Source of the DNA: Verrucomicrobia bacterium ADurb.Bin006
GTDB taxonomy: Bacteria > Verrucomicrobiota > Verrucomicrobiia > Limisphaerales > J093
Direction: 5' to 3'
Length of the DNA stretch: 64,000 nt
Assembly (NCBI GenBank): GCA_002071485.1
Contig: MWFF01000195.1
Location: 1 to 64,000 of the forward strand
Part shown: one piece after another, positions 25,567 to 36,900 of the stretch
Layout: the number at the start of each line of letters is the position of its first letter
How positions within the stretch are numbered: position 1 is the first letter of the stretch
Notes under the pieces: model-generated
Told to the model about the DNA's origin: nothing
Databases searched by the model: none
What the model saw: the letters and a program-made list of their open reading frames with translations, nothing else
Program-made: the position numbers and the translations under genes

Positions 25567-25655
25567 GTTCGTAGGGGACGAGGCCCTGCCTGCCCTGCCT
25601 GCCCTGCCTGCCCTGCCTGCCGGCAGGCAGGCGGCAGGCAGGCGTCCCCACTCCA
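25567..25655. repeat. TGCC-rich palindromic repeat, copy 1
   Basis: Outer arms GGGGACG ... CGTCCCC enclose GAGGCCC, then four tandem copies of an 8-base CTGCCTGC-type unit, and inverted GCAGGCAGG units. It lies in the 354-bp gap between the oxidoreductase and prepilin genes. Copies 2 and 3 (33691-33780 and 38165-38210) share the flanks and differ in the number of internal units, so the family expands by slippage. The rest of the gap holds only a weak possible promoter (TTGACA at 25715-25720). Confidence 0.85.
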
Positions 25656-25760
25656 CTGAGCGTGGGCATTCGCATCGGAGCGGCCTTTGAAGGGTGTGAA
25701 GGGTTCGCGCATGATTGACAAATGGAGGGCGTGTTTCTACACACTGGCTCTGTAATCCTC

Positions 25761-26531
25761 ATGAGGGCGGAAACAAACTGGACGCTTCGCAAGCGGTGGA
25801 GTGGCTGCCGCGTCGGTTTTACATTGATCGAGTTGTTGGTGGTCATCGCCATCATTGCGATTCTCGCGGGCATGCTGCTGCCGGCATTGGCCCGGGCCAA
25901 GGCGAAGGCCAAGAAGATCGCGTGCGTTTCCAACCTCAAGCAACAGGGCGTGGCGGTGGCTCTGTACGCCGGCGAGTACGACGACACGTTTCCGTCCGGG
26001 GGCACGCCGACGGGTTTCTCGCCCTCGGTTTTTGCCTATTGGAATTACGGGGGCAAACAGGGGACGGAATACGACGGCCAACTGCGGCTGCTCAATCCGT
26101 TTGTTGCGATTGCGGGGAAGGTGTCGACCAACTCGGACGGGGCCGAGCGGGTGTTCAAGTGTCCGAGCGACAACGGGGCGCTGAAGGCCGGCTGGCCTCA
26201 CGATCGCAAGCCGTCCGTGTACGACACTTTCGGCAGCAGCTACCTCTACAACAGCAGCGCCAACGACAACGACGATAACCTGGGCCTGGTCAACAAGAAG
26301 ATCAGCCAGGTCCGCAATCCGTCCCGCACGGTCCTGGTGAACGATTTCGCGTTCAACGTGCATTTTGTGCGCATGAAGATATTCCAGAAAATGTACTGGC
26401 ACGATCAACACCGCCTTGGCTTCGGCAACGTCGCCTTCGTCGATGGCCACGTCGGATATCACGAAGCCACTGACAACAGGCCCGACTTTCAGCGCGGGCC
26501 CGAATGGACCTTTGTCTACAACGATCCCTGA
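25761..26531 (+). CDS. Type IV prepilin-like / pseudopilin protein
   Basis: 256 residues from ATG 25761 (ATG 25722 is a possible longer start). Class III signal peptide with basic leader, then cleavage at G^F in [19 protein letters not shown], with the conserved Glu at mature position 5, and [15 protein letters not shown]. The C-terminal part has the planctomycete/verrucomicrobial H-X9-DG motif ([17 protein letters not shown]). Processed by a prepilin peptidase and inserted in the inner membrane as a minor pilin or type II secretion pseudopilin. Such genes are very numerous in these phyla and often precede large secreted proteins, as here with the LamG/Ig giant 112 bp downstream. Confidence 0.9.
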   Translation: MRAETNWTLRKRWSGCRVGFTLIELLVVIAIIAILAGMLLPALARAKAKAKKIACVSNLKQQGVAVALYAGEYDDTFPSGGTPTGFSPSVFAYWNYGGKQGTEYDGQLRLLNPFVAIAGKVSTNSDGAERVFKCPSDNGALKAGWPHDRKPSVYDTFGSSYLYNSSANDNDDNLGLVNKKISQVRNPSRTVLVNDFAFNVHFVRMKIFQKMYWHDQHRLGFGNVAFVDGHVGYHEATDNRPDFQRGPEWTFVYNDP

Positions 26532-26643
26532 ACACGGGCTGCGTCCTTTGCGCTGGCGCCCGCGCGCACAGCGCCCGCCGATCCACCGGTTTTTGCGCAG
26601 CTTAACTCTCGATCCTCAACCCCGAACTCTGACACGTGACGCA

Positions 26644-29600
26644 ATGAAATCCAAACTCCACACGGCCGGCGCCGTCGCGCTGGCGGCAATCCTGATTCAG
26701 ATTGGTCATGCGGCCCAGTTGACGCAGTATTGGCCGCTCGAGGAGGCCCCCGGCTCGACCGCGGCGGCAAATGCCGTCGCGGGCGGCAACACGGGAATCC
26801 TCGAACAGTTCGAGCCTTTCGGTGCCTGGGTGGCCGATGCGCCGGTGAGCTTGAGCCACTCGACCCGGTCGATCGCCTTCTCGGGCGGTCCCGAGTATGT
26901 CGATTGTCAGAACATACGCCTGAAGGGCTCGGCGACCGTGTCGCTCTGGATCAAGCCCGCGACGTTTGATCCGGGCGACGTTCGGCTGTATTCCCAGGTG
27001 CCGTACGTCTCACCCTACGGCGGCGTGGTTCGCTTCGATCCGTATGTGACCGGAACGATCCAATCGATTGGCACCGGCGGTTCGTGGGTCAGTGTGGGCT
27101 CGCTCGACGCAGTCTGGGTGGGGGATTGGACCCATCTGGCGTTTGTATACCGGCATGGGTTGCTGACCGTTTGGATCAACGGCGTCGAACAATCGAAAAG
27201 TGCCGTGGTCGGTTTCGACTTTGACGCGGCCGGTTTTGCCCTGGGGGCACGGTTCGATCTGAACGGGGCTCTGGGCGGGCCCTTTGGGAATTCGTTTGTG
27301 GGGTTCATCGACGATGTGTCCATTTGGGATGGGCCGCTCTCCGGCCTTTCGATCGCGCAGCTTGCGGCCGGCACGGCGCCCACGGCCATCACCGATGTTC
27401 CGGAGCCTGACGAGCCGGCGACCCTGGTTCAGTACTGGCCGTTCGAGGAGGCGCCTGGCAGTTACACCGCGGCAAACGAAGTGCCCGCCGGCAATATCGG
27501 CAGGCTGATGGAATCGGATCCCGGCACCGCGTGGGTGGTCGGAAATCGGCCCGAAGCGCTGGCGCACTCGACTACTGCGCTGGCGTGGGACGGAGTCGAC
27601 GACTATGTCAACCTCGGCAACGTCGGACTCCGGAATCAGGGCACGATCTCCCTCTGGATCAATCCCAGCGAAACCTGTCTCGACCAACCCTCGACCCGGC
27701 TCTACTCGTTGCTCCCCGCGCCGGCCAGCTACAACGGCATCGTGGCAATGGGCAGCCTCCCGAATGCCGTCGTTCTGCGCGGCACGGTTCTGGTCTACAA
27801 CAACGGCTGGCATCTCCTCGCCGAGGGCGGCACGATCCAAGCCGGCCGCTGGTCGCACCTGGCGTTCGTTTACGCCCCCGGCCACTGCACGCTCTATCTG
27901 GACGGCGAGCCGCTGCTCAGCGCCGCCTCGGGTCTGGATTTCGACGCGGCCGAGCTGGGTCTGGGGGCGAGGCTGGACCTTGAAGGCAGCCTGGGCGGCC
28001 CGTTCGGGACGGGGTATGGCGGAATGATGGACGACGTCTCGATCTGGGACGGCGCTCTGCAACCGTCCTCGATTCGGAAGCTGGCCAGCGGCGTCTCGCC
28101 GAAGCTGGTGGTGGACTCGCCGGCGACAGAACCGCCGAGCATTTTCGCGCACCCCGCAGGTGCAACCGTCTTGCTGGGCACTCCAGCGACCCTGAGCGTG
28201 GTGGCGTCCGGGGCCCGCGCCCTGACCTACCAATGGGAAAAGGACGGCCAGCCGGTGGATGGCGCGACCGGAAGCACGTTGACATTTCCGGCGGTGACGT
28301 TGGCTGACGCCGGCGAATACCGTGTGGTCGTCAACAATCAGTACGGCACGGCGATCAGCCATGTCGCGCGCTTGATCGTGGACCCGGGTGTTCCGGTCCT
28401 CGTCACCCAACCGCAAAGCCAGACCAAACGGGTGGGCGCCGAGGCGATGTTCACGGTTGAGGCCACCGGGGCGCTGCCGTTGACTTACCAATGGCACAAG
28501 GATGGCCAGGCAATCACCGGCGCCATCGAACCGACGTACCATGTCGCCGCCGTGAGCGCCGCGGATGCCGGCGCGTACACGGTGGTTGTGCGGAATGTCT
28601 CCGGCTCGGTCATCAGCGAGGTGGCAACACTGGTTCTCGTGTTCACCCCGCCCGCGGTGAACGTCGACCTGGCGGTCGCGTCCGGACAGAATGTGTATAC
28701 CGGCGTTGCCGCGGCTCCCGACCCGGGAACGGTCTGGAACCAGGTCACGGAGAACGCCCTCAGATCAGCCCTTGACCGCACGCTGGCGTTGGTGGATTCG
28801 GACGGCCTGCCGTCGTCCATCGGCTTCACCTCCGCGAGTTTCGGCGAGCCCGGCAGCGGTCTGTTTGCCAACAATGGCGGCGGCAATGCTCTGCAGGCGA
28901 CCTATTGGCACAGCGGCGTGGGAAACGAGAGTCCGCCATTTGGCTTCACGAATCTCGATCCCGCGGTGCGGTATGACGTCTATGTCTACGGCATCGCCAC
29001 GGATTTTGGCCTCGGGTACACCCAGCGCATCAGCCGCGTCGGAGGCGAATCCCAGGCCCTCAACCAGGTGGTGAACACCGGATTCCCGATTCTTCACGAG
29101 GATTACGCGCTGTTCCGCGACATCACCGGCGTGACGGAGGTGATGTTCACCGCCGGCGAGTCGGGCAATGGCGCCGTGTTCAGCACCGTGACCGGTCTGC
29201 AAATCATCCCCGCCACCGACACTCCGAAGATTCTCCAATCGCCAACCGATCGCTTCGTGCGCCAGGGCGCCAGCGTCACGTTCACGGTGGTGGCGACCGG
29301 CACCGCGCCGTTCACGTACCAGTGGCGGAAGAACGGGGTAGCAATCCAGGGGGCGACGGGCGACACTTACGTCATTGCATCGGCCCGGGCCGACGACGAA
29401 GGCCTCTACAGCGTGGTGGTGAGCAACGCCGCCGGGTCGGTGACCAGCGAAAGCGGACGCCTGACTCTGCAGACGGCGCCGCCGGCGGTGAACATCAACC
29501 TGATCGCCGCCGCCGACAGCTCGGAGTATGCCGGGACCGCGGCGGCTCCGGATGTCGGGACCGTCTGGAATCAGGTCACCGAGGAGGCCTTGCGCGCGGA

Positions 29601-30234
29601 TGCGGACCGCGAGATGGCGTTGGTGGACTCGGACGGTCTACCGGTGGACGCTCGGTTCTTTTCGGGAAGCTTCGGCGAACCCTCGAGCACATGGTTTGCG
29701 GAGAATGGCGGGGGCAACTTCCTGCAACGCAGCTATTGGCATGTCGGCGGAGGCAAGGCTTCGCCCGAGTTCGGTTTTCGCAACCTCGAGGCCGGCAAGA
29801 CCTACGATGTGTATGTGTACGGCATCGCCACCGACTTCAACCTCGGCTGGGGCCAGGCCTACACCCTGGTCGGCGGCCCCACCCAGACGCTCAAGCAGGT
29901 TCCAGACACCGGTTTTCCCGTCGTGAACGAGGACTATGTCGTGTTCAAGACCATCAGCGGCGTCGCTGAGATCAAGCTGACGTCCGGCCAGGCGGGCGCC
30001 TTCTTCAGCACGGTCGCCGGCCTTCAGCTCATCGAGAGCGCCAAAGGCGTCCCCGCCACCTTGACGATCACGCGGTCTGTCACGGGCGAGATTGTGATTG
30101 GCTGGACAGGCAGCGGCGTGCTCGAACAGGCCGACGCCGTAACCGGCGCCTGGAAAAGGGTGGCAAATCCCGCCAACCCGTACACTGCTGCGCCTGCGGG
30201 CGCCGCAAGGTACTATCGCGTCGTGCAAGACTGA
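26644..30234 (+). CDS. Giant secreted LamG / Ig-like protein with duplicated domain
   Basis: 1196 residues. Signal peptide MKSKLHTAGAVALAAILIQI. Modules, approximate: LamG-like 21-246 (WTHLAFVYRHGLLTVWING), LamG-like 258-486 (WSHLAFVYAPGHCTLYLDG), Ig-like 496-579 and 581-666 (LTYQWEKDG; LTYQWHKDG), an unnamed domain 669-858 (YTGVAAAPDPGTVWNQV, RYDVYVYGIATDFG), Ig-like 859-943 (FTYQWRKNG), and a second copy of the unnamed domain 946-1134 (YAGTAAAPDVGTVWNQV, TYDVYVYGIATDFN). It ends in the short strand module (GEIVIGWTGSGVLEQADAV) and YYRVVQD. The frame runs open to the prepilin gene upstream but the signal peptide fixes the start. Probable extracellular glycan binding. Confidence 0.87.
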   Translation: MKSKLHTAGAVALAAILIQIGHAAQLTQYWPLEEAPGSTAAANAVAGGNTGILEQFEPFGAWVADAPVSLSHSTRSIAFSGGPEYVDCQNIRLKGSATVSLWIKPATFDPGDVRLYSQVPYVSPYGGVVRFDPYVTGTIQSIGTGGSWVSVGSLDAVWVGDWTHLAFVYRHGLLTVWINGVEQSKSAVVGFDFDAAGFALGARFDLNGALGGPFGNSFVGFIDDVSIWDGPLSGLSIAQLAAGTAPTAITDVPEPDEPATLVQYWPFEEAPGSYTAANEVPAGNIGRLMESDPGTAWVVGNRPEALAHSTTALAWDGVDDYVNLGNVGLRNQGTISLWINPSETCLDQPSTRLYSLLPAPASYNGIVAMGSLPNAVVLRGTVLVYNNGWHLLAEGGTIQAGRWSHLAFVYAPGHCTLYLDGEPLLSAASGLDFDAAELGLGARLDLEGSLGGPFGTGYGGMMDDVSIWDGALQPSSIRKLASGVSPKLVVDSPATEPPSIFAHPAGATVLLGTPATLSVVASGARALTYQWEKDGQPVDGATGSTLTFPAVTLADAGEYRVVVNNQYGTAISHVARLIVDPGVPVLVTQPQSQTKRVGAEAMFTVEATGALPLTYQWHKDGQAITGAIEPTYHVAAVSAADAGAYTVVVRNVSGSVISEVATLVLVFTPPAVNVDLAVASGQNVYTGVAAAPDPGTVWNQVTENALRSALDRTLALVDSDGLPSSIGFTSASFGEPGSGLFANNGGGNALQATYWHSGVGNESPPFGFTNLDPAVRYDVYVYGIATDFGLGYTQRISRVGGESQALNQVVNTGFPILHEDYALFRDITGVTEVMFTAGESGNGAVFSTVTGLQIIPATDTPKILQSPTDRFVRQGASVTFTVVATGTAPFTYQWRKNGVAIQGATGDTYVIASARADDEGLYSVVVSNAAGSVTSESGRLTLQTAPPAVNINLIAAADSSEYAGTAAAPDVGTVWNQVTEEALRADADREMALVDSDGLPVDARFFSGSFGEPSSTWFAENGGGNFLQRSYWHVGGGKASPEFGFRNLEAGKTYDVYVYGIATDFNLGWGQAYTLVGGPTQTLKQVPDTGFPVVNEDYVVFKTISGVAEIKLTSGQAGAFFSTVAGLQLIESAKGVPATLTITRSVTGEIVIGWTGSGVLEQADAVTGAWKRVANPANPYTAAPAGAARYYRVVQD

Positions 30235-30240
30235 GAGACC

Positions 30241-33200
30241 ATGCGCAAAAACGCCTCCCCATTGCGAACGCCCGCCATAGACGGCCGGCAATCGAAGAAC
30301 GCCCTGGCCTTTCGACCATGGGCAGCGACCTTGAATCGTTCCTGGAGGAACCTTCCCGCGGCTGCCCGAGTGTTCTTGTATCGAGACGGCGGCAGTTGCC
30401 AGTCAGGACCTATCCCGCAGCCGCGGGATCGGCCCACCGAGAGAGGCAGTCCGTGGAAAGCGTCCCTGTTGAGCCTGGGCGCCATCCGGGTTCTCGGCGT
30501 CATTGTCGGTCTGGCGATGTTCACGGATGCCGCGCGCTGCGCCACGGTCCAGCCGCGGTACTACGGGCACGCCGCCGTCTGCGACGCGCACGGCGTGATT
30601 GCGCCCTGGTATCGGGGACTCAACGGCCAATGCGACTTCCGCATCCGCGTCGCGGCGGAGACTCTGAAGAGATACCCGTGGACCGATACCAACAGCGCCA
30701 TTGCGGCGTATCCGGACTATTTGTTCACGAGCTTGTGGCAGATCGACCCGGACGGTCGCATCACGCCCAAGGCGTCTGATGCCTGGATGAACGGCGACTT
30801 GGGCCAGCGCTCGACCAGCCTGCTTAACGGTTGGGTGGATTACTACCGCTATTCGGGCGATCCGGCCGCGGTCGCGCATCTGACCTACCTGGGCGAGTTC
30901 TTGCTGGATCACTGCCTGACGCCGCCGGATCACCCGTGGCCAGGCTTGTTCATCAGCGTTCCGGCCAAAGGCAAAGCCTACGGGAATTGCGATCCAGAGG
31001 GGATGATTCAATTGGACATCTGCGCATCAACTGGGCAGGGCCTGCTGCGGGCCTACCAACTGACCGGGCGCACCCGCTGGCTGGCCGCGGCTCGGCACTG
31101 GGGCGATCTCCTGGCCGAGCGCTGTCGGAAGGACCCAGGCGAGGCGCCTTGGGGACGCTATGCGAACCCCGAGGCGGCGCCCTGGAAGGACAATCAACAG
31201 ACTGGCGGCGTGACGATGATCCTGGCGTTCCTCGACGACCTGATTCGCCTGGGTTACACCGGACAAGACAATGCGATTGTGTCGGCACGCGACGCCGGGC
31301 GGGCGTATTTGCGCGATCGGTTGTTGCCGGCGTGGACGGTCGACGATACATGGGGCCGCTATTTCTGGGACTGGGCCAACCCGACCCAGAATTGCGCGAC
31401 GACGCCCGACGCCGCCCGCTATCTGCTGCACCACCAGGCCGAGTTCCCAAACTGGCAAACCGATGTCCGCAACATCCTCACCCTGTTCCTCAACCGGAGC
31501 GGCGTTGCGCCAGAGTCGAGGGGCGATGTCTACAGCGGCGCCTGGGCCTTTCCCGAATCGAGTTCCTGTTGCGGACGCTCGCTCTGGTACAGCCCATTCC
31601 TGCTCGCTACCGCCCTGGCCGAGTATGCTTGTCACACCCGGAGCGACTGGGCCCGTGAACTGGCTTACCGGATGATGGTTCTCCAGACCTACGATGCCCA
31701 CGAAACCGGTGTGACCGAGGACAATATCGACGGCGGGGTGATCGTGAACGGCACCTGGCTGAACATCGCTCATCCATTGCCCCTGCGCTGGATGCTGGCC
31801 GCCCTGGCCTGGCTGCCCGAAGAACTCGGGGCCAGCCGCGAAAACCACATGGTCCGCGCAACCTCCGTGGTCAATTCGATCGTGTACGGCAAGGACCGCA
31901 TCCGCTACTCGACCTTCGACGCTCCCGCCGGCACGACTGAAGTGCTGCGGCTCGCGTTCAGCCCCGCGGAAGTCACCGCCGACGGCGTCGCCCTGCGCGC
32001 CCGGGCCGACTTGTCTGAAAACGGGTACCACGTGAAACCGCTTCCGAATGGGGACGCCATCGTCTCAATCCGGCACGACGGCGCCCGGCATGTCGTGATT
32101 GCCGGCCCCGACCCGCAGGAGGTCCAGGACGACCCGGCGCTGACATACGAAGGCGATTGGAGTGTCGAGTCCGACGAGGCTGCCTTCGGGGCCGCGCTGC
32201 ATGTCACCGGCGCCTCTGACGCCGCGGTGACCGCGCGATTCCGCGGCAATCAGGTCCGCCTGATCGGAAGTGTGGGGCCGGAAGGCGGTTTGGCCGACGT
32301 TTTCCTCGATGGCGTCAAACAAGCCGTGCCTGTCGACTGCTGGAACCCAGCCGCCCGCGCCCAGCAAGTGCTCTATCACCGCAGTGGTCTGGACCAGGGC
32401 GCGCACACGCTGAAGATCGTCGCTCGTGGCGCCAGAAACCCGTATGCCACCGGGTGTCGGCTGCTTGTGGATGCGCTGTTGTCGTCGTCCGCCACCGGGG
32501 CCTGTCACTATCCAGTCGGCTCAGGCCCCATCGGATATCAACGCATGGTTTTCGGTTACCCGCATCGCTCGGACTATCTGGACGCTCGGGGTGAGACGTG
32601 GCGTCCGGCGACCGAGTGGATCGCGCGACTCGGTGCGGGAGTCGACTCCGTGGCCGCCTCTTGGTGGACCGACCCGGTGCCCGCAACGATCGAAGGAACG
32701 GTCGATGCCGAGTTGTACCGGTACGGCGTTCACGCGCGAGATTTTTGGGTCAACCTGACGGTCGGGCCGGGCCGTTACCATGCGCGCCTTAAGTTCGCGG
32801 CCACCCGCGGGCTCGACTCGCGCAGGAATCCCTTCGACATCTGGATCAATGGCGAGCGTGTGGTGCGGGCCCTGGATGTCGCGGCTACGGCGGGCGGACC
32901 CAACCGCGCCGTAGACCTCGTGTTCGACGATCTGTCGCCTCGACAGGGGATTCTGGAATTCCGGTTCGCAGGCGCGCGCACAACCGACGGGACACGCGTC
33001 ATCCGCGGCGAGGCGTTTCTCCAGGCGCTCGAGATCGGGCCGGGCAGCGGAGGTTCCGGCGCGCGCCCGATCAGCGCGCCTGAGCCCGATCCGGATGGCA
33101 ACCTGCTGTTGAATCCCGGATTCGAGGAGACCAGACAGGGAAGAACCGGCGGCCCCGGCGCGGCGGGTGTTTTGGCGGAATGGCACTATCAGTTCGCCGG

Positions 33201-33657
33201 CGCCACCCCAAGCTACGTCTGGCAGGAACTGGATTACCAGCAGCATCCGGATTGGGGCTTGCCCGAATTCCACACCGGACAGGGCGCTCTGCGCACGCAT
33301 ACGGACAAGGCGGGCTTGATCCACGTGCACCAGGATGTCGAGACGGCTCCCAACACCGAGTACGCCGCATCTGTTTGGGTGCGCGCCGCCGATTTGCGCG
33401 GGAAGGGCTTTGGCGTCGCGCCCGAGGACTCAGCGGGACTTGTGCTGATCGAGTTGGACCTCGAGGGGAAGGTGTTGCGAGAGCATCCCAAGGTCGAGCT
33501 GAAGCAGGCCGGTCCGTATGCGCAATTGTCCCGGACGATCGGCACATTACCTGACACCGCACAGATTCGGTTCCAGCTCGAAACCCGCATCCATTGTCCG
33601 TACCACGAAGGCCACGTGACCTACGACGATTGCTCGCTGAGCCGAGTGCGGCGGTGA
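30241..33657 (+). CDS. Putative secreted (alpha/alpha)6-barrel glycosidase with binding modules
   Basis: Up to 1138 residues. The hydrophobic export signal lies late, at about residues 74-101 (LLSLGAIRVLGVIVGLAMF). True initiation may therefore be downstream of ATG 30241, for example TTG 30469; a perfect hairpin (ATCCCGC/GCGGGAT, 30413-30430) lies between. The mature N-terminal half has six-hairpin-like features: LLNGWVDYYRYSGDPAAVAH, LDICASTGQGLLRAYQLTGR, WGRYFWDWANPTQN, and a Cys pair in SSSCCGRSLWYSP. Beta domains follow, with the C-terminal CBM4/9-type NLLLNPGFEETRQG and EYAASVWVRAADLRG. Begins 6 bp after the LamG/Ig giant, so probably co-transcribed. Substrate unknown; unsaturated-uronyl hydrolase or similar activity is only a guess. 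Confidence 0.75.
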   Translation: MRKNASPLRTPAIDGRQSKNALAFRPWAATLNRSWRNLPAAARVFLYRDGGSCQSGPIPQPRDRPTERGSPWKASLLSLGAIRVLGVIVGLAMFTDAARCATVQPRYYGHAAVCDAHGVIAPWYRGLNGQCDFRIRVAAETLKRYPWTDTNSAIAAYPDYLFTSLWQIDPDGRITPKASDAWMNGDLGQRSTSLLNGWVDYYRYSGDPAAVAHLTYLGEFLLDHCLTPPDHPWPGLFISVPAKGKAYGNCDPEGMIQLDICASTGQGLLRAYQLTGRTRWLAAARHWGDLLAERCRKDPGEAPWGRYANPEAAPWKDNQQTGGVTMILAFLDDLIRLGYTGQDNAIVSARDAGRAYLRDRLLPAWTVDDTWGRYFWDWANPTQNCATTPDAARYLLHHQAEFPNWQTDVRNILTLFLNRSGVAPESRGDVYSGAWAFPESSSCCGRSLWYSPFLLATALAEYACHTRSDWARELAYRMMVLQTYDAHETGVTEDNIDGGVIVNGTWLNIAHPLPLRWMLAALAWLPEELGASRENHMVRATSVVNSIVYGKDRIRYSTFDAPAGTTEVLRLAFSPAEVTADGVALRARADLSENGYHVKPLPNGDAIVSIRHDGARHVVIAGPDPQEVQDDPALTYEGDWSVESDEAAFGAALHVTGASDAAVTARFRGNQVRLIGSVGPEGGLADVFLDGVKQAVPVDCWNPAARAQQVLYHRSGLDQGAHTLKIVARGARNPYATGCRLLVDALLSSSATGACHYPVGSGPIGYQRMVFGYPHRSDYLDARGETWRPATEWIARLGAGVDSVAASWWTDPVPATIEGTVDAELYRYGVHARDFWVNLTVGPGRYHARLKFAATRGLDSRRNPFDIWINGERVVRALDVAATAGGPNRAVDLVFDDLSPRQGILEFRFAGARTTDGTRVIRGEAFLQALEIGPGSGGSGARPISAPEPDPDGNLLLNPGFEETRQGRTGGPGAAGVLAEWHYQFAGATPSYVWQELDYQQHPDWGLPEFHTGQGALRTHTDKAGLIHVHQDVETAPNTEYAASVWVRAADLRGKGFGVAPEDSAGLVLIELDLEGKVLREHPKVELKQAGPYAQLSRTIGTLPDTAQIRFQLETRIHCPYHEGHVTYDDCSLSRVRR

Positions 33658-33690
33658 CCCTTGCACGAAGAGGGGGGGAATCGGAGGGAC

Positions 33691-33780
33691 GTGTTCGAGG
33701 GCGACGAGGCCCTGCCTGCCCTGCCTGCCCTGCCTGCCGGCAGGCAGGGCAGGCAGGCGGCAGGCAGGCGTCGCCGCTCC
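33691..33780. repeat. TGCC-rich palindromic repeat, copy 2
   Basis: Begins GTTCGAGGGCGACGAGGCCC, then CTGCC repeats, a centre at GCCGGC, inverted GGCAGGCAGG units, and closes GGCGTCGCCGCTCC. Same family as 25567-25655 and 38165-38210. It lies between the glycosidase-like gene and the convergent kinase gene; nothing else is recognisable in that 294-bp gap. Confidence 0.85.
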
Positions 33781-33951
33781 AAGATGCATGTTCGCGCAGG
33801 CAGTGGCGGGTTGACCGCCGCTTTTCGAAGACAATGATCGGTCACGCCCCGCGCAAAACGGTGCTGAATCACACGCTCCAGACGTCCTGCGTTGTCGGAA
33901 ACGCTTGCGCCCATGAGCCAAGAACTTTCTACGCTCAAGCAGCAACCAACA

Positions 33952-36900
33952 TCAAGGCAACAGGTACAACTCTCCGCCGGACCCCACCAAGGCCAACCGC
34001 CCGTCATTCGGGCTCATCTGCAGATCGCGCACGGCCCGCCCAGGCAGCGGCAGCGGGAGTTGCAGGAGTTGAATTCCAGTCCGCGCATCCCAGCAGCGCA
34101 ACACGCCGGAGTCATCCGACGCGAGCAACCGCTGCCCCTCATGCGCGAAGACGACCGCCCGAAAGCCCGTCTCAATATTCTCCATCCTGGCGATCGGCTT
34201 CATCCCCGGCAGCAGCCAAGTCTGGGCGCCCTCCTGTCGGCCAATTGTCGTCACTATTCCTCCGCTGCCGACATCGAAGTCCATGACCGCGGTTGGCACG
34301 CGCGTGGCGGCCAGCGCGTTCGTGACGCGAATCGGCCATGCCACCAACCGCTGGTCGGGGCCGCAGCTCAGCACGTATTCGCCATCCGGACTGAACGCGA
34401 TGCGCCCGATCCGGGCAGTCTGAACTGGAAACTGGACGGAGACCGTGCCCGATTCGACGTCGAGCAACTGCACGACACGATCGTCGCCTCCGGCGGCCAC
34501 CAGGCGGCCGCCGGGATGTTCGTCCAGCGCGCGGATCGGAAAGGTGCCGACCGTGAATTCCCGGACCAGAGCGCCGTTGGTGCTGGAGCGGACTTCGATC
34601 CGTCCCGCCCGTCCGCCCGAAACGACAAACGCGTCGTCCGTCGTGAGGGCGAGTCCGCCCATCCGTCCCCGGGTGCTTTGGACAGTCCAGTTCGTTTCTC
34701 CGGTCTCCGCATCCTGTCGCCACAACTCGCCTTCTGGCCCCGCTGCAACGAACCACGATTCACGGTGAGCGAAGCGCACGCGAATCGTGCCGGAAGCGTG
34801 GACCTTTCGGAAGGTTTCGCCAACCGCTATGGACGATGGGTCCCACACACGCAGGTGCCGGTCGCTTCCGCCGCTGACCAGGCGATGCTGCTGACCCAGA
34901 AACGCGACCGCAAAGATCGGCCCTTGGTGGCCAGATAAGACCTGCGCTTCCGCGGAACCTTCGAGCCGCCAGTGCAATAGGACCCCGTCATCCGTTGCCG
35001 CCGCCAGCGATCGTCCATCCGCACTCCAGGCCAGACAGCGGACGCCCCCGCCCCTCTCGCGCAGCGAACGCGCCAGATCGCCTGAGGCGGGATTCCACAA
35101 TCGGACCTGGCCATCGGCTGACGCGCTGGCGAGGTGGGCGCCGTCCGGACTCCATGCCACGCTCATCACCTCGGCGGCATGGGCTTGCCAGGTGCGTTTG
35201 GCGATTGGGCTCGACTCCGGCTCGGGTGGGTCGGCGGAGGTCTCGGTTTCCTTTGCGACCAAACCGACGTGGATGCGTCCCTTTGCGTCGCCGCAGGCAT
35301 AAGCCTCCGACCGGGCGTGGATATCCAGCGCCAGGAGCCCGGGCAACCTCCACATCACCACTGTCGGCGGGCTTCGATTGCCCGCGCACCACAGTTCGAG
35401 TCGACCGCGGTCGTTGACGGTCAACACATCGCCTGCCTTGCCGAAAAAGGCCGCCTGATTTAGGCGGGCTTGGGTCCCGATCCACTCGAGCACCATGCCC
35501 GTCTCGACATCGACCACGCAGATCGTGCCGACTTCGCTGCCGGTCACCAACTGCCGACCATCTGGGCTGAATTGCACCGAACGGATTCGATCGGGATGCA
35601 GGCGCCGGCGCAGCAACACCCGCCCTGCGTCAGCATCCCAGACGCGCAGGTTCCCGCCCCAATCGCCGCTGACGATCCGAGTCCCATCGGCGTTGGCGGC
35701 GAGGCAGGACACGCCCTGTTCGTGCGCCTGCCAGGACCGATGCCCTCCGGTGTGGGGACGATCCAGGAACCGATACTCCCAGCCCCGCAGCTCCGTCCGA
35801 GTGGCATCGAGCGCCTTCTGGGCTCGGTCAGGATCGTTCGCCGCGAAGGCGCTCCGCGCCTCGTCGAGTTGCTGGGCGTAAGCGCGCAACTCTTCGCGGT
35901 GTGCGAGTTCCCGGGCCGCGTCGATCCGGGCCCGAACGGCGGCGACTTGTTTTTCGAGCGTCAACGCTCCGATCACCCCCAGCGTCGCCACCACCACCGC
36001 ACCCAGGAGCACGGCCGTCGCCGGGCCGGGATTCAACTGCCCCCAGCGCCGCATCCGCTTGATGCAGGAAAGGGGGCGCGCCTTGATTTCACGATTGGCC
36101 AGGAACCGCCCCAAATCCTCAGCCAGTTCCCGTGCCGATCCATAGCGGTCGCGCGGGTCTTTGCGCAGGCATTTCGAGCAGATGAGTGCCAGGTCGCGCG
36201 GGACCAGTGGATTCAGCAAGGTCAGCGGCGGTGGATCGGCTCGTGTCACCTGTTGCAGCACGCCTGCCGGTGAAGCCGCCACGAACGGCGCGCGTCCGGT
36301 CAACAAGCGGTACAGCACCGCCCCCAACGAGTAGACGTCGCTACGCACGCTCGCAGTCTGCGCTCCGCCCTTGAGTTGCTCGGGTGCCAGGTAAGCCAGC
36401 GTGCCCAGAAGCACGCCGGGGCCGGTCAGGTCCGATTGACCCGCAATGGGGCGTGCCGTGCCGAAGTCGGTAATGCGCACCCGACCGTCGGCGCCGAGCA
36501 GCAGATTCGAGGGCTTGAGATCCCGATGGAGCACGCCTGCCTCGTGGGCGGCTTGCATCCCCTCGGCGGCCGCCTTGACGCAAGCCGCCGCTTTCTCCGG
36601 CGCCTCGAGGCACTCGCTCGACCGGCCTTCGAGATTCGCGCCCTCGACATACTCCATGACCAGGTACGCCTGCCCGTCGCGTTCGCTGAAATCATGGATG
36701 CTCACAATGTTCGGGTGCCGGAGTTTGGCGAGCGTGAGCGCCTCTTGTCGGAACCGTTCACGCGCCTCCGGCATGCCCAAAGAGCCGATCGGCAGAAGCT
36801 TGATGGCGACCCAGCGTTCGAGGTCGGTCTGCCAGGCCTTATAGACCACGCCCATGCCGCCGGCCCCCAATGGTTCGCGCAGTTCGTAATTGCCCAGCCG

